Shown here in pieces: positions 27,432 through 34,943 of a stretch of DNA of 64,000 nucleotides. The DNA lies in the NCBI RefSeq assembly GCF_003464085.1, contig NZ_QSDR01000024.1:10662-74661 (forward strand), read 5' to 3'. The notes beneath the pieces were generated by a model, which was not told the DNA's origin, made no database searches, and saw only the letters and a program-made list of their open reading frames with translations. The translations under genes and the position numbers were made by a program. Position 1 is the stretch's first letter. Every line of letters begins with the position of its first letter. Origin of the DNA: Clostridium sp. AM58-1XD. GTDB lineage: Bacteria; Bacillota; Clostridia; Lachnospirales; Lachnospiraceae.

Positions 27432-27461
27432 GGATCGAACCTTGGACAAATAGATTAAGAG
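27432..27461 (-). repeat. Third, partial tRNA-Lys copy (T arm to anticodon loop)
   Basis: About 30 bp match the 3' half of tRNA-Lys with one gap and one substitution, breaking off inside the anticodon stem. A 3'-half tRNA fragment is the usual trace of site-specific integration. It lies just beside the toxin-antitoxin locus. No other feature is visible in 27195-27480. Confidence 0.65.
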
Positions 27462-27488
27462 GAATCTTGGTCACAAAATTTCCCATTC

Positions 27489-27517
27489 TTGACTTTTTTT
27501 TGAGAATGCTATATAAT
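27489..27517 (+). promoter_or_regulatory. Promoter of putative antitoxin RNA
   Basis: TTGACT (27489-27494), an exact 17-bp spacer and a perfect TATAAT (27512-27517) point toward the toxin gene. No ORF follows, only a repeat and a terminator, so the product should be a short untranslated RNA. Confidence 0.8.
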
Positions 27518-27536
27518 TGAATCAGAAAGAAAGATT

Positions 27537-27555
27537 TGATGATATGTATGTACAC
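27537..27555. repeat. Direct repeat DR1 of the toxin-antitoxin locus
   Basis: TGATGATATGTATGTACAC at the 5' end of the predicted plus-strand RNA. It matches DR2 (27689-27707) with one difference in 19. Both repeats lie in the same orientation on DNA, so the convergent RNAs carry complementary copies. Confidence 0.85.
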
Positions 27556-27562
27556 AAAAGCG

Positions 27563-27598
27563 AAGCCCCATGGAGTACCAGTCCATGGGGCTTCTTTT
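27563..27598. terminator. Shared bidirectional terminator of the toxin-antitoxin locus
   Basis: A perfect 12-bp stem, AAGCCCCATGGA/TCCATGGGGCTT, with a 7-nt loop. A T run follows on the plus strand and a TTTT follows shortly on the minus strand. It ends both convergent RNAs. Confidence 0.85.
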
Positions 27599-27610
27599 TG
27601 GCTAGCTGTC

Positions 27611-27697
27611 TTATTTATTTCGGTCTAGCCATTTGCAAATATAGTACGCAGCTATACTTGCCGTAACCGAAATAATGAAAGAATGTAATGATGACAT
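27611..27697 (-). CDS. Fst-like type I toxin, 28-residue membrane peptide
   Basis: A 28-residue peptide: a short polar head (MSSLHS), one hydrophobic helix of about 16 residues (FIISVTASIAAYYIC), then a charged aromatic tail (KWLDRNK). This is the design of Fst/Ldr-type toxins, which insert in the membrane and damage it when overproduced. The ATG follows GGAGG at 9 nt, and this start region lies inside repeat DR2, where an antisense RNA could block ribosomes. It has its own promoter (27742-27770) and shares a terminator with the convergent antitoxin RNA. The architecture match is strong; toxicity is inferred. Confidence 0.75.
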   Translation of the reverse strand: MSSLHSFIISVTASIAAYYICKWLDRNK

Positions 27698-27707
27698 GTA
27701 TGTACAC
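27689..27707. repeat. Direct repeat DR2 covering the toxin start codon
   Basis: TGATGACATGTATGTACAC. On the minus strand it spans the spacer just after GGAGG, the toxin ATG and the first codons, so pairing with the DR1 sequence of the plus-strand RNA would mask translation initiation. Confidence 0.85.
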
Positions 27708-27741
27708 CTCCTTCCTGCTGGAAAGAGTCGACAGCCATTTT

Positions 27742-27770
27742 ATTATAACGGTAAATCTACTGTTTGTCTA
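27742..27770 (-). promoter_or_regulatory. Promoter of the toxin mRNA
   Basis: On the minus strand TAGACA (27770-27765), a 17-bp spacer and a perfect TATAAT (27747-27742). The -35 box overlaps the stop codon of the upstream Cro-type gene. The leader to the toxin ATG is about 38 nt. Confidence 0.75.
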
Positions 27771-27935
27771 TTTGATTAAGTCAAGAATCTTTTCAACGAT
27801 AAGCCTTTCCGCCCATTCAGGGGTTTTGTTCACGCCGGCTTCCCAATTCTGTATCGTTCTTTTTGGGATTCCCAGCTTATCTGATAATTCTTGCTGTGTC
27901 CAGCCTGCCAGTTTTCTCGCTTCTTTTATGGTCAT
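27768..27935 (-). CDS. Small Cro/C1-type helix-turn-helix regulator
   Basis: A 55-residue protein made almost only of an HTH_3 fold: MTIKEARKLAGWTQQELSDK, then LGIPKRTIQNWEAGVNKTPE. The ATG follows AAGGAG with 8-nt spacing. It lies immediately upstream of the toxin on the same strand, between the two tRNA-Lys copies, and is probably a leftover or working repressor of a small mobile island. It may add transcriptional control to the toxin, whose -35 box lies at its 3' end. Confidence 0.82.
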   Translation of the reverse strand: MTIKEARKLAGWTQQELSDKLGIPKRTIQNWEAGVNKTPEWAERLIVEKILDLIK

Positions 27936-27964
27936 GATCTCATCTCCTTATATATCTATCGCAG

Positions 27965-27977
27965 CACTGATTCAGTG
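27965..27977. promoter_or_regulatory. Palindrome upstream of the Cro-type gene
   Basis: CACTGATTCAGTG is a perfect 6-1-6 dyad about 30 bp upstream of the regulator ATG, a plausible operator for autoregulation. Confidence 0.45.
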
Positions 27978-28058
27978 TTTTTGCAAGTAAAAAACAAAAA
28001 ATCAATGGGCGCTGACCTTTACCGGCTGGACCAGATATTTTTTGTAAAATCCGCATAG

Positions 28059-28155
28059 TTGTATCTCAATATGTTCGCTGCAGCGACCCGATCCGGAACG
28101 GCTGCAGAAAGTTTTGAGATACAAAAACAAGTCCTGGTCGATCTGGCCGGGACTT
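28059..28155. repeat. Compound inverted-repeat structure of unknown role
   Basis: An 11-bp outer stem (TTGTATCTCAA at 28059-28069 and its perfect complement at 28114-28124) encloses a CTGCAG/CTGCAG inner pair. It is followed directly by a second hairpin, AAGTCCTGG/CCGGGACTT, at 28129-28155 with a T-rich end. No ORF explains it. It may be a small structured RNA, a terminator array or a terminus of the tRNA-bounded island. Confidence 0.55.
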
Positions 28156-28164
28156 TTCTCTGCA

Positions 28165-28292
28165 CGAAAAAAAGCACCGACCCAACAGCTCTCTGTCTGT
28201 CAAACCAGTACTTTCCAAATGCGCCTTCAGGGACTCGAACCCTGGACAAATAGATTAAGAGTCTACTGCTCTACCAACTGAGCTAAAGGCGC
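28165..28292. repeat. 128-bp direct repeat with tRNA-Lys, copy 2
   Basis: The partner of 27067-27194, with the same tRNA and the same terminator-like flank. The 970 bp between the repeats hold the tRNA fragment, the toxin-antitoxin locus, the Cro-type gene and the inverted-repeat structure. Confidence 0.9.
28220..28292 (-). tRNA. tRNA-Lys (anticodon CTT), copy 2
   Basis: Same sequence and fold as copy 1 at 27122-27194, with loop CTCTTAA. Its upstream side faces trxA. Confidence 0.95.
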
Positions 28293-28402
28293 TTAGTTCG
28301 TGCCGCTTTTTTGTGACACGAACATTATCCTATCTCAATAGATGAAAAAAGTCAACACTTTTTTACAATTTTCATTAATTTCTTTTGCTCTTTTTAATAT
28401 TT

Positions 28403-28720
28403 TCAGATCAGGCTGTCCAGAGTTCCTGTCAGCATTTTCTTCGGCTGTACTCCTACAAGTTTCGTAACAACCTCACCGCCATGGAAAATGATAATTGTTG
28501 GAATACTCATAACACCGTATCGACCGGCTATTTCCGGCTGCTCATCTACATTCAGCTTTCCAACCTTAACCTTGCCTGCATATTCTTCAGCAATCTGATC
28601 CACCACAGGGGCCATCATCTTGCAAGGTCCGCACCAGTCAGCATAGAAATCAACCAGCACCGGGACGCCGGACTGAAGTACATCCCCATCAAAATTTTCC
28701 GTAGTAATAATCTCTGTCAT
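28403..28720 (-). CDS. trxA: Thioredoxin
   Basis: A 105-residue cytoplasmic thioredoxin of normal length. The active site is DWCGPCKM (about 29-36), the cis-Pro loop is MSIPTII (about 71-77), and the fold starts with [13 protein letters not shown]. It reduces protein disulfides, normally recharged by thioredoxin reductase, which is not in this window. A GGGAG site precedes the ATG. A 47-codon gene lies 19 bp upstream on the same strand. Confidence 0.96.
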   Translation of the reverse strand: MTEIITTENFDGDVLQSGVPVLVDFYADWCGPCKMMAPVVDQIAEEYAGKVKVGKLNVDEQPEIAGRYGVMSIPTIIIFHGGEVVTKLVGVQPKKMLTGTLDSLI

Positions 28721-28739
28721 CGTTTATATCTCCCTTCTT

Positions 28740-28883
28740 TTATTTCCCTTTTTTCTTTCCGCCGTTTAGAATTTTGTCCACTTCATCAAATGATTTTTTC
28801 CACCTCAGCACGAGCCTGTTAAGCTCCGTTCTGTCGCTGTATGAGCTGGACAGTTTTTTCGAAATATTTTCACGAAACCCCAT
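28740..28883 (-). CDS. Small basic protein of unknown function upstream of trxA
   Basis: A 47-residue, strongly basic protein starting MGFRENISKKLSSSYSDRTE, with a central LVLRWKKSFDEVDKIL and a lysine-rich end (GGKKKGK). An AGGTGG site precedes the ATG. It lies 19 bp before trxA and 55 bp after trmB, so it is likely co-transcribed with both. I do not recognise the family. Confidence 0.6.
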   Translation of the reverse strand: MGFRENISKKLSSSYSDRTELNRLVLRWKKSFDEVDKILNGGKKKGK

Positions 28884-28938
28884 ATTTCCACCTATATTTA
28901 TCATTTGTTATAGTGTATGCAGATTCTATTCTTCTATT

Positions 28939-29586
28939 CTAAGCCTCATGACTTCTGGATGCAACTAATTTGCAGATCGGATTGCCTTTAGCCGCAAATT
29001 TTGTCTCATATTCCGTCATAACATTTCCCTCCGCATACTCGCTGTGGTGAAGGTCAAATGTATAGTACTGAATCTCCCATCCGGCTTTCTTGACAGATTC
29101 CAGAGAAAAATCAAACAATCCCCTGTTATCTGTTTTAAATTCCACGACGCCGTCCGCCTTCAAAATCTTATCATAAACACTCATAAACTCTGTTGATGTA
29201 AGCCTCCTTTTTGCATGGCGGTCTTTTGGCCACGGATCAGAAAAATTCAGATAAATTTTACTGACCTCACCCGGTGCATAAATATCTGCCAGATCTTTCG
29301 CATCGATGCACATAAAATAAATGTTGGGCAGTTCTAACTCAGCTCTCTTCTGAAGACCTCTTAACAGAACACTGGAATACCGCTCAATTCCCACATAGTT
29401 AATTTCCGGATGGGTTTGTGCCAGCTCCATAATAAACTTACCTTTTCCCATTCCCACTTCTATTTCAATCGGGCTGCTTTTCCCAAAAACTTCATTCCAC
29501 TTTCCTCTTTTTGTCTCCGGCTCCTGCACCACATAAGGACTTTCCAAAATCTGCTCCTCTGCGCCCGGAATATGACGTAATCTCAT
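28939..29586 (-). CDS. trmB: tRNA (guanine-N7-)-methyltransferase
   Basis: A 215-residue SAM-dependent enzyme that makes m7G46 in tRNA. It shows the glycine loop IEVGMGKGKFIMELA (about 41-55), NYVGIERYSSVL, the family signature YLNFSDPWPKDRHAKRRLT (about 121-139), and FKTDNRGLFDFS. The length is as expected. The ATG follows GGAGG. It is divergent from the DUF4145 gene. Confidence 0.95.
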   Translation of the reverse strand: MRLRHIPGAEEQILESPYVVQEPETKRGKWNEVFGKSSPIEIEVGMGKGKFIMELAQTHPEINYVGIERYSSVLLRGLQKRAELELPNIYFMCIDAKDLADIYAPGEVSKIYLNFSDPWPKDRHAKRRLTSTEFMSVYDKILKADGVVEFKTDNRGLFDFSLESVKKAGWEIQYYTFDLHHSEYAEGNVMTEYETKFAAKGNPICKLVASRSHEA

Positions 29587-29788
29587 GTATAACCTCCAAT
29601 TTTACTATCCTTTGTGGATTTATTTTATCATTGCCAACCTTCCTTTGCAAGTGTAATTCCTTTTTACAATTTCCTTTTACAATTATCTTACAATTAGCAA
29701 AATAAACGTGCAAGTTTCCGAATTTTCTGTTATACTAACAATAGGAAAATTTGTAATTATTTTTAAATTGTGCGAAGGAGGAAACGGT

Positions 29789-30594
29789 ATGGAAAATACA
29801 GGAAGAATCACCAGCTGGGACAAAATTCAGCGCGGTGTGAAAGACACTGAACGCCTCATCGGCCAGAAGCAGTATAACATGGCTATGGTGAAGGCGCGTC
29901 AGACTTTGGAATATATGGTAAGATGCCTTGCAGAAAAGGCATGCGTAGTAGACGGAGATCTCTTAAATACAATAGACGAGCTGTACAAGGGTAAATGGAT
30001 CAGTAAATCAACTTGTGAACATTACCATAAAATTCGCACAATTGGTAATAAAGCAGTCCATGAAGGCAATGACAACGCATACGATGCCAATCAGGCTTAT
30101 CATCTTCTTTCTCAGGAAGTGTATATATTTGCAGACCACTATGCATCCCAGCGCAGAAGAACCTCTTCCAGAACCAGCAGCAATACACGCCGGCGAAGAA
30201 AGAAACGCGGATTTGGACCGCAGGATCTGATTCGTATCATGATTCCTGTTCTCGCCATCGTCCTTCTTCTTATTGTAATACGAATTTTTAATCCAGGGCA
30301 TAAAGAGGAAGATCCGAAAACGACCACAGCTTCTACAGTAGCTACGGAGCAGATGCCTGAAACCACTGCGCCGCCGGTCGAGACAGAACCTCCAACCACC
30401 GTCGCCGCTCCTATCTACAAAGCGAATGATGCTTGAACGTTCGAAAAGATCCATCTACGAATAACCAGAGGATTGGCCTTATACCGAAGGGTACAACCGT
30501 GGAATATATTAAAGATTATGATGAAAAATGGGCAATTATTTCCTATAACGGACAGGAAGCCTATGTTGCCAAGGAGTTTTTAACAACCGAATAA
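29789..30594 (+). pseudogene. DUF4145 - transmembrane - SH3 domain protein, frameshifted before SH3
   Basis: The ATG at 29789 follows AGGAGG. Residues 1-115 form a DUF4145-like helical domain (QTLEYMVRCLAEKA; KIRTIGNKAVHEGND). An Arg-rich stretch, one membrane helix (MIPVLAIVLLLIVIRI) and a Thr/Pro-rich linker follow. The frame stops at 30434-30436 after YKANDA. Adding one T there restores LNVRKDPSTNNQRIGLIPKG and a complete bacterial SH3 domain ending at 30594. The intact protein would have a cytoplasmic DUF4145 domain and an outside SH3 domain binding cell wall. The lesion is a single base in an otherwise sound gene. Confidence 0.75.
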
Positions 30595-30654
30595 ACCGTA
30601 TATTTCTTTGATAGATCAACCATATTATATGTATAAAACAGATAACGCTTAAGA

Positions 30655-30692
30655 AAAGGTTCCATGTATAAAACCATGGAGCCTTTCTTTTG
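30655..30692 (+). terminator. Terminator after the DUF4145-SH3 gene
   Basis: AAAGGTTCCATG pairs with CATGGAGCCTTT (one G-T pair) around an 8-nt loop, with a T-rich tail. Confidence 0.8.
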
Positions 30693-30833
30693 TTTTTGAT
30701 TGATTTTAGCGTTTCTATACAAATTTACGTCTTTTTCATTCACTTTTTATTGATTTTTTGCCATAGCTTTTTTTAATTAAAGAGAGTATTATTGTATCAT
30801 ATTTACGATTTCTAATATAAGGAGGGGGAGTAT

Positions 30834-31145
30834 ATGGATAACATTATAAGCAAAATTTCCGAAATAGAATCTGCGGCTTCTTCCATTATGGATGACGCCA
30901 ACAAGAGGAAACATGTATTTGCTAAAGAGATGGATGCCAAAACCGCTGCCTTTGATGCGGAACTTGATAAAAAGACATCAGAAGAGCTGAATAAACTGCG
31001 CTCCGGCGTAGAACGGGAAATGAAAACGCAACTTCATAAAGAACAGCTTCAAGCTGAACATATTATCATACAACTGCAGAATTTATATGATAAAAATCAC
31101 ACCCGCTATGTAAAAGAACTGTTTGAAGCCATGATAAAGGAGTGA
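30834..31145 (+). CDS. V-type ATPase peripheral stalk subunit (G/H type)
   Basis: A 103-residue, highly charged, wholly helical protein, the first gene of the V-ATPase operon. Length, coiled-coil character and position match the NtpF/AhaH stalk subunit that pairs with subunit E to hold the A3B3 head. AGGAGG precedes the ATG at good distance. The gap to the subunit C gene is 4 bp. Confidence 0.8.
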   Translation: MDNIISKISEIESAASSIMDDANKRKHVFAKEMDAKTAAFDAELDKKTSEELNKLRSGVEREMKTQLHKEQLQAEHIIIQLQNLYDKNHTRYVKELFEAMIKE

Positions 31146-31149
31146 TGTT

Positions 31150-32196
31150 ATGGGAAATCTGCTGACTTACAGCGGCATTGCCACGAAAGTACGGGCTATG
31201 GAAAGCCGTTTCATCACTGAAGACGAATTCCAGGAAATGGCTTCTTTATCCAGTGTCACAGAAGCACAGGAATACTTAAAAAAACTTCCTGCCTATTCTG
31301 AGCTCTTGGCCCACGTGGATGCGGAACTTCACCGTGGAGAAATCGAAAAGCTTCTGGCTCAGTCAATTCACCATGATTTTGAAAAACTGTACCGGTTTGC
31401 CACTCCGCCTCAACGCAAGTTCCTGAACCTTTATTTTACCAACTTCGAAATCTCGATGTTAAAGAGCTGTCTGCGTCATATATTCGGAACTGCCGGCACC
31501 CCCCTGGATTTATCCATGTTCCAGGATTTTTTTCGCCTTCACTCAAAGCTGAATCCTGAAAAGCTGGCCGCTTCAAGAACAATGACAGAACTCACGGATA
31601 ACTTGGAAGGTTCTCCTTATTACAGGCCTTTTAAAAATCTGGAAAACAGCGATCATATGTCGCTTTTCGACTATGAAATGCAGTTAGACATTTTTCACTT
31701 TCATTTTATCTGGAAGCATAGAAATAAATTTTTTACTCGAGAAGAACAGGCAGTTATTACCCAGTGTTTTGGAAGCAAGATGGATCTATTGAATATACAG
31801 TGGATCTACCGTTCCAAGAAATACTATCATCTGGATTCTGCTTCTCTCTGCCCTCTTTTGATCCCGATTCACTATCGTCTAAAGCAGGATGATATCCTGA
31901 AACTTGCAGAATCCGGGAGCACAGAAGAGTTCTTTCATCTGCTTAGTTTTACTTACTATGGCAGTCTGGGCGCCGCAGACCTGACGGATCATCCAAACCT
32001 GGAAGCCATGTATAAAGAAATTCTGGACCGAATCTATTCAGTTACCAGCCGCAGATATCCTTATTCTGCCGCAGTCCTGAATTCTTACTTTTATTTCAAG
32101 AACCTGGAGATACACCGGATTATCACAACAATCGAAGGCATACGCTACGGCATCAGTACCGGTGATATAATCTCTTATTCTATTAAAGAACAATAA
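31150..32196 (+). CDS. ntpC: V-type ATPase subunit C
   Basis: A 348-residue soluble helical protein of the V-ATPase C/AC39 (d) family, which joins the rotor stalk to the membrane K ring. The N-terminal YSGIATKVRAMESRFITEDE and repeated three-helix units are typical. It has a good AAGGAG site and lies tightly between the stalk gene and subunit I. Confidence 0.9.
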   Translation: MGNLLTYSGIATKVRAMESRFITEDEFQEMASLSSVTEAQEYLKKLPAYSELLAHVDAELHRGEIEKLLAQSIHHDFEKLYRFATPPQRKFLNLYFTNFEISMLKSCLRHIFGTAGTPLDLSMFQDFFRLHSKLNPEKLAASRTMTELTDNLEGSPYYRPFKNLENSDHMSLFDYEMQLDIFHFHFIWKHRNKFFTREEQAVITQCFGSKMDLLNIQWIYRSKKYYHLDSASLCPLLIPIHYRLKQDDILKLAESGSTEEFFHLLSFTYYGSLGAADLTDHPNLEAMYKEILDRIYSVTSRRYPYSAAVLNSYFYFKNLEIHRIITTIEGIRYGISTGDIISYSIKEQ

Positions 32197-32210
32197 AGGG
32201 GGGTTTTATC

Positions 32211-34136
32211 TTGATTGAAACAATGAAGTTCTTAAGCATCACAGGCCCCAAATCAGACATCGACCGCGTCGTTGACCAGTATCTCTCTAAATATGAAATT
32301 CATCTGGAAAATGCGCTCTCAGAACTGAGGACTGTGAAAGACTTAAGACCTTTTACAGAAACAAATCCTTATAAGGATATCTGCCAGAGAGCAGAACAGA
32401 TGAAAAATCATTTTTCATCAGATACCGATCCTGACATTTCCTCCATGCCGCTGGAAAAGGCCGTACAAATCATTACGGAACTGGACGAACATCTCGCCCA
32501 GCTGACACAGCAGCAGGAATATCTGAAATCTCAGGTAAAATTACTGGAAGAATCAAAGGAGAAAATTTCTCCCTTTACGGAGCTGAATTACAATCTGAGT
32601 TCGATCCTTCACTTTCAGTATATTAAATTTCGATTTGGACGTGTTTCAAAAGAATACTATGCTAAATTAAATCAGTATGTCTATGACACCATTGACGCTG
32701 TTGTTTACAAATGTCAGGAAGATGACCAGTACGTCTGGTTCGTTTATTTTGTACCCGAATCCATTTCTAAAAAAATTGACGCCATTTTTGCTTCTCTCCA
32801 CTTTGAACGTTTTTATCTTCCGGATGAATATGAAGGAACTCCTTTGGAAGCGAATGAAGCTCTTGAGCAGAAGATTAAAGCCGCCGAGGATGAAATCGTA
32901 GCCCTGAATTTAAGAGAACATACGGTTTTAAAGGAACACGAAATAGATTTCCTGGCCGCTGCCAAAAGGCTTTCCGTCTTTGCGACAAACTTCAATGTCC
33001 GCAAGCTGGCCGCTTGTACGCGCCATGAAAAAGCTACGTTTTTTATTTTGTGCGGCTGGATGGAAGAAAAAGAAGCCCGTGCATTTCAAAGTGAAATACA
33101 AAACGATTCCGACGTTTTCTGCATCGTAGAGGACGATCATGAAAACCTAATCAGCCAGCCTCCTACCAGGCTTCATAATCCGAAACTGTTTAAACCGTTT
33201 GAACTGTTCATTAACATGTACGGCCTGCCGGCTTACAATGAATTTGATCCAACAGTCCTGGTCGGCATCACCTATTCGATTTTATTTGGTTTTATGTTCG
33301 GAGACGCCGGACAGGGGCTCTGCCTGCTGGTCGGAGGTTATCTCCTCTATAAGGCCAAACGGATGAATCTGGCTGCTATCATCTCCTGCTGCGGATTTTT
33401 CTCCACCATCTTTGGTTTTCTGTTCGGCAGTATCTTTGGTTTTGAAGATATCATACAGCCCCTCTGGCTGCGTCCTGCGGATGCCATGATGAACCTTCCG
33501 TTTATCGGAAAGCTGAATACAGTCTTTATCGTTGCCGTTGCAATCGGTATGGGAATTATTCTGCTGACCATGATTCTGAATATGATAAACAGTTATAAAA
33601 ACAGAGACACGGAGAAGATGTGGTTCGATACAAACGGCGCTGCCGGCCTTGTTTTCTATGCAGGCGTAGTCGCTGTCGTCCTCCTGTTCATGACAGGGAA
33701 CGCACTTCCGGCCGGAATTGTTCTTGCAGTTATGTTTGTGCTCCCGCTGCTCGTGATTTTCTTTAAAGAACCGCTTACTGCCATCGTAAAGAAGAAGGCA
33801 GACGTCATGCCAAAAGAAAAAGGAATGTTTTTTGTCCAGGGCTTTTTTGAATTATTCGAAGTGTTGTTAAGCTATTTTTCCAACACCCTTTCCTTTGTCC
33901 GTGTAGGCGCCTTTGCCGTCAGCCATGCTGCTATGATGCAGGTCGTTCTCATGCTGGCCGGAGCGGAATCCGGCGGAAATATCAACTGGATTGTAGTCGT
34001 GCTCGGCAACCTGTTTGTCTGCGGTATGGAGGGCCTGATCGTCGGTATACAGGTACTTCGTCTGGAATATTACGAATTGTTCAGCCGTTTTTACCGCGGC
34101 GACGGACGAGAGTTCCGTCCATACGGCAAAGCCTGA
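32211..34136 (+). CDS. ntpI: V-type ATPase subunit I (a-type stator)
   Basis: A 641-residue protein. The N-terminal half is cytosolic, with coiled coils near 95-120 and 215-245. The C-terminal half has about seven helices. Family motifs include YNEFDPTVLVGITYSILFGF and MFGDAGQG at the first helices, and LSYFSNTLSFVRVGAFAVSH near 555, holding the arginine that serves ion transfer against the K ring. The start is TTG at 32211 behind GGGGGG; ATG at 32223 is an alternative. Confidence 0.93.
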   Translation: MIETMKFLSITGPKSDIDRVVDQYLSKYEIHLENALSELRTVKDLRPFTETNPYKDICQRAEQMKNHFSSDTDPDISSMPLEKAVQIITELDEHLAQLTQQQEYLKSQVKLLEESKEKISPFTELNYNLSSILHFQYIKFRFGRVSKEYYAKLNQYVYDTIDAVVYKCQEDDQYVWFVYFVPESISKKIDAIFASLHFERFYLPDEYEGTPLEANEALEQKIKAAEDEIVALNLREHTVLKEHEIDFLAAAKRLSVFATNFNVRKLAACTRHEKATFFILCGWMEEKEARAFQSEIQNDSDVFCIVEDDHENLISQPPTRLHNPKLFKPFELFINMYGLPAYNEFDPTVLVGITYSILFGFMFGDAGQGLCLLVGGYLLYKAKRMNLAAIISCCGFFSTIFGFLFGSIFGFEDIIQPLWLRPADAMMNLPFIGKLNTVFIVAVAIGMGIILLTMILNMINSYKNRDTEKMWFDTNGAAGLVFYAGVVAVVLLFMTGNALPAGIVLAVMFVLPLLVIFFKEPLTAIVKKKADVMPKEKGMFFVQGFFELFEVLLSYFSNTLSFVRVGAFAVSHAAMMQVVLMLAGAESGGNINWIVVVLGNLFVCGMEGLIVGIQVLRLEYYELFSRFYRGDGREFRPYGKA

Positions 34137-34176
34137 TAACTGTAAAACATTGTTTGATTGAGAGGAGATTATTATT

Positions 34177-34614
34177 ATGTCATTACTGGTAAAAATCACA
34201 TTATCCATTGCACTTCTTTTAAGTATCGCTGTTCCTTTCGGAGCCTTTGCTGCCGGAGAAAAATCAAAAGGACGCTATAAAAAGGCCCTGGGGCTGAATA
34301 TGGTTCTGTTCTTTGGCGTTATGGCCGTATCTTCCATTCTTATGTTTACAGGGAGCGCTTCTGCAGCCGAGGCTGCATCTGAGGTCTCTTCCGCTGCTTC
34401 TGCAACCGGTCTGGGCTATCTGGCTGCCGCCCTTTCCACTGGCCTTTCCTGTGTCGGCGGCGGTATCGCCGTATCTGCCGCTGCTTCCGCAGCACTTGGT
34501 GCCATCAGCGAGGATTCATCCATTCTTGGTAAATCCCTCATCTTCGTTGGACTTGCCGAAGGTGTCTGCCTGTATGGTCTGATCATTTCCTTTATGATCT
34601 TAGGTAAACTTTAA
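34177..34614 (+). CDS. ntpK: V-type ATPase subunit K (proteolipid rotor ring)
   Basis: A 145-residue hydrophobic protein with four helices, the duplicated 16-kDa type. The ion-carrying glutamate is visible in FVGLAEGVCLYGLIISFMIL in the last helix. The first helix pair lacks a matching carboxylate. The Gln residues that bind sodium in well-studied Na+ V-ATPases are not obvious here, so ion choice is left open. It starts after GAGGAG and follows subunit I. Confidence 0.9.
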   Translation: MSLLVKITLSIALLLSIAVPFGAFAAGEKSKGRYKKALGLNMVLFFGVMAVSSILMFTGSASAAEAASEVSSAASATGLGYLAAALSTGLSCVGGGIAVSAAASAALGAISEDSSILGKSLIFVGLAEGVCLYGLIISFMILGKL

Positions 34615-34617
34615 TCC

Positions 34618-34917
34618 ATGAAAATGTACTTAATCAGTGATAACATCGATACCTACACCGGCATGAGGCTTGTCGGCGTAGAAGGCGCTGTTGTCCATGA
34701 AAGACAGGAACTAAAGGACGAACTGGATAAGGTTCTGGCCAACAAAGAGATCGGCATCGTACTTCTTACGGAAAAATTCGGCCGTGATTTTCCGGATCTT
34801 ATAAATGATCTGAAACTCTCACACAGAACTCCGCTTTTCGTAGAAATACCTGACCGCCATGGAACTGGCCGCAAGCCGAACTTTATTACAGACTACGTGA
34901 ACGAAGCCATTGGATAA
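34618..34917 (+). CDS. V-type ATPase subunit F
   Basis: A 99-residue protein of Rossmann-like fold: MKMYLISDNIDTYTGMRLVG, then NKEIGIVLLTEKF and FVEIPDRHG. It is the usual size for the rotor-axle F subunit (NtpG), which binds subunit D. It starts 3 bp after subunit K ends, with no clear own ribosome binding site, so coupled translation is likely. Confidence 0.9.
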   Translation: MKMYLISDNIDTYTGMRLVGVEGAVVHERQELKDELDKVLANKEIGIVLLTEKFGRDFPDLINDLKLSHRTPLFVEIPDRHGTGRKPNFITDYVNEAIG

Positions 34918-34943
34918 AACTTTAGGAAAGCAGGTGATCGGAT

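Larger units (their letters stand above)
27524..27600 (+). ncRNA. Putative type I antitoxin RNA (RNA II-like)
   Basis: The predicted transcript of about 75 nt starts a few bases after the -10 box, carries TGATGATATGTATGTACAC near its 5' end, and ends at the 12-bp hairpin at 27563-27593 with a T run. Its 5' repeat is complementary (one mismatch) to the start region of the convergent toxin mRNA. Its terminator stem is complementary to the other strand's terminator. This is the two-contact design known for RNA II of the Fst/par system. The role is inferred from architecture only. Confidence 0.65.

Noticed and set aside
27480..28300. CRISPR array or retron-like element in the repeat-rich tRNA-Lys region.
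   Set aside because: There are only two copies of each repeat, no regular spacers, no cas or reverse transcriptase genes, and the layout fits a type I toxin-antitoxin locus.
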